A stretch of 7,109 nucleotides of DNA from Candidatus Krumholzibacteriia bacterium. GTDB lineage: Bacteria > Krumholzibacteriota > Krumholzibacteriia > LZORAL124-64-63. The translations under genes and the position numbers were made by a program. The DNA is taken from NCBI GenBank assembly GCA_014859985.1, contig JACZKN010000540.1:1-7109 (forward strand), in the 5' to 3' direction. Shown here in pieces: positions 3,800 through 7,109 of the stretch. The stretch's first letter is position 1. Every line of letters begins with the position of its first letter. The notes beneath the pieces are model-generated. The model worked only from the letters and a program-made list of their open reading frames with translations, had not been told where the DNA came from and searched no databases.

Positions 3800-5893
3800 T
3801 TGAAGACCTACCCCATGGACAAGATCCGCAACGTGGCCCTGGTCGCCCCCCACGGCGTGGGCAAGACCAGCCTGGCCGACGCCATGCTCCACGTCACGGG
3901 CAAGGTCGGGCGGCGCGGAAACGTCGACGACGGCACCTCGGTCTTCGACTACCTGGACGAGGAGATCGCCCGCAAGCAGACCATCAGCGCCAGCCTGGCC
4001 TGGACGGAGTTCGACGGGGTCAAGATCAACATCATCGACACCCCCGGCGTGGACGACTTCCGGGGCGACATGCACGCCGCCCTGCGCGTGGTCGAAGGCG
4101 TCCTGTTCGTGGTCAAGGGCGACGGCGGGTTCGAGGTGGCGGCCGAGAACCTCTGGAACCACCTGCGCACCACCCGCCTCTCCACCTTCATCGTCATCAA
4201 CCGCATGAACAAGGAGCACGCCGACTTCCAGTCCGTCCTGGCCGGCCTCAGCGACCGGATCGCCGGCGTCGCCCCCTGCCAGCTGCCCATCGGCGAGGGC
4301 GAGGGCTTCAAGGGCGTGGTGGACCTGATCCACCTGAAGGCCTACGAGTTCGACGGTGACAAGGCCGTCGAGGTCCCCATCCCCGCCGGCATGGCCGACC
4401 AGGTGGAGACGGCCCGCGAGCAGCTGATCGACGCCGCCGCCAGCGCCGACGACGCCCTGACCGAGAAGTACCTCGAGGAGCTGACCCTCGCGGAGGCCGA
4501 CCTGATCGCCGGCCTGAAGAAGGGCACCGCCGAGGGCACGGTCTACCCCGTGTTCCTGACCGCCGCGGACACCGGGGTGGGGGTGAACGCCTTGTTGCGC
4601 GCGGTGGTGGACATGATCCCGACCTCGTACCGCCGGGCCCGTTCGGAGATGACCGGCGTCAAGGCCGGCACCGGGACCCCCGTCGCCTTCGTCCCGGCGG
4701 CCGACGGCCCGGCCGTGGCCTTCGCGTTCAAGCGCCAATACGAGGCCCAGGGCGGCGACGTCACCTGGTTGCGCCTCTTCAGCGGTTCCCTGTCCTCCGG
4801 CGACACGGTGGAGTGCAGCGACGGCCGCACCAGCGAGCGCATGGGCCAGATGAGCGTGGCTTTGGGCAGGCAGAAGGAGAAGATCGACAAGGCGACCGCC
4901 GGCGACATCGTGGTGGCGGCGAAGCTGAAGAACACCCATACCGGGATGACCCTTTGCTCGGGCATCGACATCGCCCTGCCGCCGATCCGCTACCCGGTGC
5001 CCACCAGCGCCGACGCCATCCGCCCGGTGACCAGCGGCGACGAGGACAAGATGTCCGCCGGCCTGACCAAGATCCACGAGGAGGACCCCACCTTCGAGCT
5101 GCGGCACCAGGGCAACCTGAGCCAGACGCTGCTGGTGACCCAGGGCGAGATGCACACCGGCTACATCCTGGACAAGCTGAAGCGCCAGACCGGCGTCGAG
5201 GTGGAACGCGCCCGGCCGCGCATCGCCTTCAAGGAGACCATCCGCGGCACCGCCGAGAAGCAGGGGCGCCACAAGAAGCAGACCGGCGGCCGCGGCCAGT
5301 TCGGCGACGTGCACCTGCGCATCGAGCCCCTGCCCCGGGGCACGGGTTTCGAGTTCGCCGACGAGATCGTCGGGGGCGTCGTGCCCAACAAGTTCATCCC
5401 GGCGGTGGAGAAGGGGTGCCGCGAGACCCTGCTGCAGGGGCTGGTCGCCGGCTACGAGATGGTCGACGTCCGCTGCGCCCTGTTCTTCGGCTCGTACCAC
5501 AACGTCGACTCGAGCGAGGCCGCTTTCAAGGCCGCGGCGCGCATCGCCCTGAAGAAGGCCATGGAGGAGGACTCCGCCAAGCTGCGGCCGGTGATCCTCG
5601 AGCCGGTCATGAAGGTGCGGATCGTCGTGCCCCAGGCCTACATGGGCGACGTGATGGGCGACATCTCCACCCGGCGCGGCGCCATCCAGGGCAGCGAGGC
5701 CGACGGGCCGTACCAGGTGGTGACCGCCAACGTCCCGGAGGACGAGCTGTACCAGTACGCCACCAGCTTGCGCTCCTTCACCCAGGGCACGGGCACCTTC
5801 ACCATGGAATTCTCCCACTACGCCGAGGTCCCGGGCGACGTCCAGGCGCGGCTGGTTGACGACTACAGGAAGCACCGCACCGAGGACGAGTAG
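3800..5893 (+). CDS. fusA: EF-G-like translational GTPase (EF-G2-type paralogue)
   Basis: The 697-residue protein has the full five-domain EF-G layout: G domain (about 8-275), II (about 290-390), III (about 405-475), IV (about 475-595, with HKKQTGGRGQFGDVHLRIEP at 491-510) and V (about 598-690, ending in FSHYAEVPGDVQ). It resembles the divergent EF-G-like/EF-G2 class found alongside canonical EF-G in several phyla, so it is probably not the main translocase; the symbol marks the family only. The P-loop is APHGVGKT (16-23) and switch I has T61. G3 is DTPGV (80-84), with Val where EF-G has the catalytic His. G4 is NRMN (134-137) where NKxD is usual, so nucleotide specificity and hydrolysis may differ. 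G5 is TAA (254-256). A TTG start with a good ribosome-binding site is used. It is first in a probable operon with yebC, 11 bases downstream. Confidence 0.92.
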   Translation: MKTYPMDKIRNVALVAPHGVGKTSLADAMLHVTGKVGRRGNVDDGTSVFDYLDEEIARKQTISASLAWTEFDGVKINIIDTPGVDDFRGDMHAALRVVEGVLFVVKGDGGFEVAAENLWNHLRTTRLSTFIVINRMNKEHADFQSVLAGLSDRIAGVAPCQLPIGEGEGFKGVVDLIHLKAYEFDGDKAVEVPIPAGMADQVETAREQLIDAAASADDALTEKYLEELTLAEADLIAGLKKGTAEGTVYPVFLTAADTGVGVNALLRAVVDMIPTSYRRARSEMTGVKAGTGTPVAFVPAADGPAVAFAFKRQYEAQGGDVTWLRLFSGSLSSGDTVECSDGRTSERMGQMSVALGRQKEKIDKATAGDIVVAAKLKNTHTGMTLCSGIDIALPPIRYPVPTSADAIRPVTSGDEDKMSAGLTKIHEEDPTFELRHQGNLSQTLLVTQGEMHTGYILDKLKRQTGVEVERARPRIAFKETIRGTAEKQGRHKKQTGGRGQFGDVHLRIEPLPRGTGFEFADEIVGGVVPNKFIPAVEKGCRETLLQGLVAGYEMVDVRCALFFGSYHNVDSSEAAFKAAARIALKKAMEEDSAKLRPVILEPVMKVRIVVPQAYMGDVMGDISTRRGAIQGSEADGPYQVVTANVPEDELYQYATSLRSFTQGTGTFTMEFSHYAEVPGDVQARLVDDYRKHRTEDE

Positions 5894-5904
5894 GAGGGCC
5901 GACG

Positions 5905-6660
5905 ATGTCCGGTCATTCCAAATGGGCGAACATCAAGCACCGCAAGGGCGCCCAGGACGCCAAGCGGGCGAAGGTGTTCGCACGCCTGATCCGCGAGCTG
6001 ACCATCGCCGCGCGCCACGGCGGCGGCGACCCCGCCGCCAACCCCCGCCTGCGGGCGGCGGTGTCCGGCGCCCGCGCCAACAACGTGCCCAACGACACCG
6101 TCGAGAAGGCGATCAAGCGGGGCACCGGCGAGATCGAGGGCACGATCATCGAGGAGATCGCCTACGAGGGCTACGGGCCCGGCGGCGTCGCGGTGATCGT
6201 CGAGTGCGCCACCGACAACAAGAACCGCACCACCGCCGAGGTCCGCCACGTCTTCACCAAGTACAACGGCAACCTGGGCGCCAACGGCTGCGTGTCGTTC
6301 ATCTTCGACCGCAAGGGGCAGATCCGGCTGGAGGGCGGCCCGGCGGACCTGGACCGGGTGATGGAGGCCGCGATCGAGGCCGGCGCCGAGGACGTGGAGG
6401 CCGACGACGGGGGCATCACCGTGACCACGGCCATGGGCGACCTGCACGCCGTCGGCGAGGCCCTGCGTGCGGCCGGCCTGGAGGTGGCCGAGGCCGAGCT
6501 GGCCATGGTGCCTACCACCTACGTGAAGGTCGCCGAAAGCGAGGCCCTGGGCCTGATGAAGATGCTCACCCACATGGACGACCTGGACGACGTCACCCGG
6601 GTCTCGGCCAACTTCGACATCGACGAGGCGCTGATGGCCCGGATCGAGGAGAAGCTCTGA
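5905..6660 (+). CDS. yebC: YebC/PmpR (TACO1) family protein
   Basis: The 251-residue product is a complete, typical YebC. The N-terminal signature is MSGHSKWANIKHRKGAQDAKR (in the N-terminal helical domain). Other family motifs are NPRLRAAV, the central YEGYGPGGVAVIVEC, and TDNKNRTTAEVRHVFTKYNG before NLG. Family members were long annotated as DNA-binding transcriptional regulators. More recent work on bacterial YebC and its mitochondrial relative TACO1 points to a ribosome-associated factor that helps translate proline-rich stretches. The ATG has AGGAGG (5892-5897) at 7 bases, and this site overlaps the TAG of the EF-G-like gene, so translation of the two is probably coupled. ruvC starts 16 bases after the stop; yebC-ruvC is a widespread gene pair. 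Confidence 0.97.
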   Translation: MSGHSKWANIKHRKGAQDAKRAKVFARLIRELTIAARHGGGDPAANPRLRAAVSGARANNVPNDTVEKAIKRGTGEIEGTIIEEIAYEGYGPGGVAVIVECATDNKNRTTAEVRHVFTKYNGNLGANGCVSFIFDRKGQIRLEGGPADLDRVMEAAIEAGAEDVEADDGGITVTTAMGDLHAVGEALRAAGLEVAEAELAMVPTTYVKVAESEALGLMKMLTHMDDLDDVTRVSANFDIDEALMARIEEKL

Positions 6661-6676
6661 GCGCGGCGGGCGCACC

Positions 6677-7109
6677 ATGATCGTCCTGGGAGTGGATCCC
6701 GGATCCCACGCGACCGGCTACGGGGTGATCGCCACCGGGCCGGTCGCGCGCATGCTGGGCGGGGGCGTGATCCGCGCCGGGCGGGACCTGCCCCTGGCCG
6801 CGCGCCTGCTGCACATCCACCAGGCCCTCGGCGCGGTCATCGCCGAGCACCGGCCCGACGCCATGGCGGTGGAGGACCTCTTCAACGCCCGCAACCCGCG
6901 CAGCTCGCTCATCCTGGGCCACGCCCGCGGCGCCATCCTGCTGGCCGGCGCCCAGGCGGGCCTGACGGTGGCCGAGTACGCGCCCCGGGAGATCAAGCTG
7001 GCCCTGACCGGCAACGGCGCCGCCGCCAAGGAGCAGGTCCGCTTCATGGTGATGCGGCTGCTGGGCCTGCGGGCCGAGCCGCCCCTGGACCAGAGCGACG
7101 CCCTGGCCG
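6677..7109 (+). CDS. ruvC: Holliday junction endonuclease RuvC (partial, runs off the window)
   Basis: RuvC is a dimeric endonuclease that resolves Holliday junctions during homologous recombination with RuvAB. The reading frame is open for 144 codons and is cut by the window edge; full-length family members have about 165-185 residues. It starts MIVLGVDPGSHATGYGVI. The acidic catalytic residues fall at D7 (VDPGS), E66 (AVEDLF), D138 and D141 (LDQSDALA), the same numbering as in E. coli RuvC. NARNPRSSLILGHARGAI (70-87) follows the second motif as in the family. The ATG at 6677 is preceded only by a weak GCGGG, so coupling to yebC (stop 16 bases upstream) is plausible. ruvA and ruvB would be expected just beyond the window. 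Confidence 0.96.
   Translation, partial: MIVLGVDPGSHATGYGVIATGPVARMLGGGVIRAGRDLPLAARLLHIHQALGAVIAEHRPDAMAVEDLFNARNPRSSLILGHARGAILLAGAQAGLTVAEYAPREIKLALTGNGAAAKEQVRFMVMRLLGLRAEPPLDQSDALA

Noticed and set aside
3468..4359. + strand Arg/Pro-rich frames overlapping the leader and start of the EF-G-like gene
   Set aside because: They are out of frame with the real gene, are low-complexity Arg/Gly/Pro sequence, and lack a ribosome-binding site; the leader shows no coding character of its own.
3653..5875. Very long (740-codon) open frame on the - strand opposite the EF-G-like gene
   Set aside because: It is an exact antisense shadow of a clear five-domain GTPase. The translation is His/Gly/Val/Leu-rich low-complexity sequence of the kind produced opposite GC-rich codons, with no recognisable motif.

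Overview
This is a GC-rich bacterial window (by eye about 70% GC, with G or C at nearly every third codon position). It carries housekeeping genes on the + strand and one divergent outer-membrane protein gene on the - strand. The source cannot be named from the sequence. A secreted beta-barrel protein implies a Gram-negative-type envelope. The lysine/alanine histone-like protein and the second EF-G type fit a high-GC environmental lineage (FCB-group candidate phyla or Myxococcota-like), but that is inference only. I see no insertion sequence, phage gene, CRISPR array or defence system.

Layout. Positions 1-41 may hold the tail of an upstream gene. Its stop overlaps the -35 box of a promoter for pgk (130-1329, phosphoglycerate kinase). 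A second promoter serves secG (1452-1847, SecYEG translocon subunit) and, probably on the same transcript, a tRNA-Leu(GAG) gene (1854-1939) that ends at an intrinsic terminator (1942-1981). Two bases later a third promoter serves a small lysine-rich, histone-H1-like protein (2084-2386), which ends at a symmetric hairpin terminator (2420-2451). A - strand gene (3406 down to 2495) converges on that terminator and encodes a signal-peptide-bearing predicted beta-barrel protein. The 393-base region 3407-3799 is non-coding and holds divergent promoters and two leader hairpins. From its + promoter runs an apparent operon: an EF-G-like GTPase with a TTG start (3800-5893), yebC (5905-6660) and the first 144 codons of ruvC (6677 to the window end).

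How the genes fit together. The last three genes form a translation/recombination operon: an EF-G paralogue and YebC both act on ribosomes, and RuvC resolves Holliday junctions (yebC-ruvC is a classic pairing). pgk (glycolysis), secG (protein export) and tRNA-Leu are ordinary core functions, and secG followed by tRNA-Leu(GAG) matches the order in Escherichia coli. The lysine-rich protein probably binds DNA.

Most worth a second look. The EF-G-like GTPase departs from consensus in two key motifs: the catalytic histidine after DTPG is Val, and the guanine-specificity motif NKxD reads NRMN. The lysine-rich gene contains a recent 69-base in-frame tandem duplication and has an ambiguous start. All five predicted transcription units have a perfect inverted repeat at or just after the predicted transcription start. 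No clearly new multi-gene system is evident.
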